Assembly: GCF_003053725.1 (NCBI RefSeq)
Contig: NZ_QAYC01000022.1
Coordinates: forward strand, 1-52,765
Origin: Rhodovulum kholense
Lineage (GTDB): Bacteria; Pseudomonadota; Alphaproteobacteria; Rhodobacterales; Rhodobacteraceae
DNA length: 52,765 bases
Reading direction: 5' to 3'
Shown: piece after piece, positions 52,583 to 52,765 of the stretch
Layout of the letters: each line of letters begins with the position of its first letter
Numbering within the stretch: the stretch's first letter is position 1
The notes under the pieces: generated by a model
Databases searched by the model: none
What the model was told of the DNA's origin: nothing
The model's input: the letters and a program-made list of their open reading frames with translations, nothing else
Translations under genes and position numbers: made by a program

Positions 52583-52765
<183 letters not shown>

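Overview
The window looks like chromosomal DNA of an alphaproteobacterium in the Rhodobacteraceae (Rhodobacter/Rhodovulum/Paracoccus-like). The evidence is very high GC with strong third-position GC bias, the neighbourhoods uvrC-pgsA-moaD-moaE and chvI-chvG-hprK-rapZ-EIIA-HPr, a DUF6473-type gene, and GSH-dependent formaldehyde oxidation next to an XoxF methanol dehydrogenase. Genus and species cannot be fixed from sequence alone.

Region 1 (1-1092) is a flank with no intact gene. It holds the decayed 5' half of an IS5-family transposase at 524-970.

Region 2 (1093-30183) is one continuous PQQ/lanthanide alcohol-oxidation island of about 29 kb. It opens with a signalling set (LuxR-type response regulator, FIST sensor, hybrid histidine kinase) and two small secreted proteins. 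Next come a SoxYZ-like carrier and a divergent metallo-beta-lactamase-fold hydrolase. The catabolic core follows: S-(hydroxymethyl)glutathione dehydrogenase, S-formylglutathione hydrolase, xoxF, xoxG, xoxJ and a CxxxCW rhodanese-like protein. A minus-strand accessory operon carries a DUF3280-like protein, an MxaD-like SRPBCC protein, a YVTN propeller and a second SoxYZ-like carrier. A plus-strand transport operon resembles the Ped/Lut lanthanide-linked ABC system, but a complete NitT/TauT-type ABC importer is embedded in it. The island closes with pqqABCDE on the minus strand (including a 32-codon pqqA) and an upstream OmpR-type two-component system. Proposed flow: periplasmic XoxF oxidises methanol with PQQ and a lanthanide and passes electrons to XoxG; cytoplasmic GSH enzymes take formaldehyde to formate; the ABC systems and Pqq enzymes supply metal and cofactor.

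Region 3 (30560-36789) is housekeeping: an S49 peptidase, a 60-residue zinc-ribbon membrane protein, a Ca/Na antiporter, an SDR with degraded catalytic motifs, uvrC, pgsA, moaD and moaE. An AT-rich gap before uvrC has DnaA-box-like sites.

Region 4 (36898-44236) links carbon control to envelope sensing: pckA diverges from chvI-chvG, followed by hprK, rapZ, a mannose-type EIIA, HPr (TTG start) and an acyltransferase. No enzyme I is present in the window.

Region 5 (44303-52765) holds a 3-hydroxybutyryl-CoA dehydrogenase, a DUF6473-like gene, etfB-etfA, an SDR, a Cys-rich secreted protein, parC, a lipoprotein and the first 95 bases of tuf.

The most unusual points are the ABC importer nested in the lanthanide-linked transport operon, two SoxYZ-like carriers in one island, a strong hairpin between xoxF and xoxG, and a dispersed motif that occurs only between convergent genes here. 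No CRISPR array, tRNA or rRNA gene was recognised.
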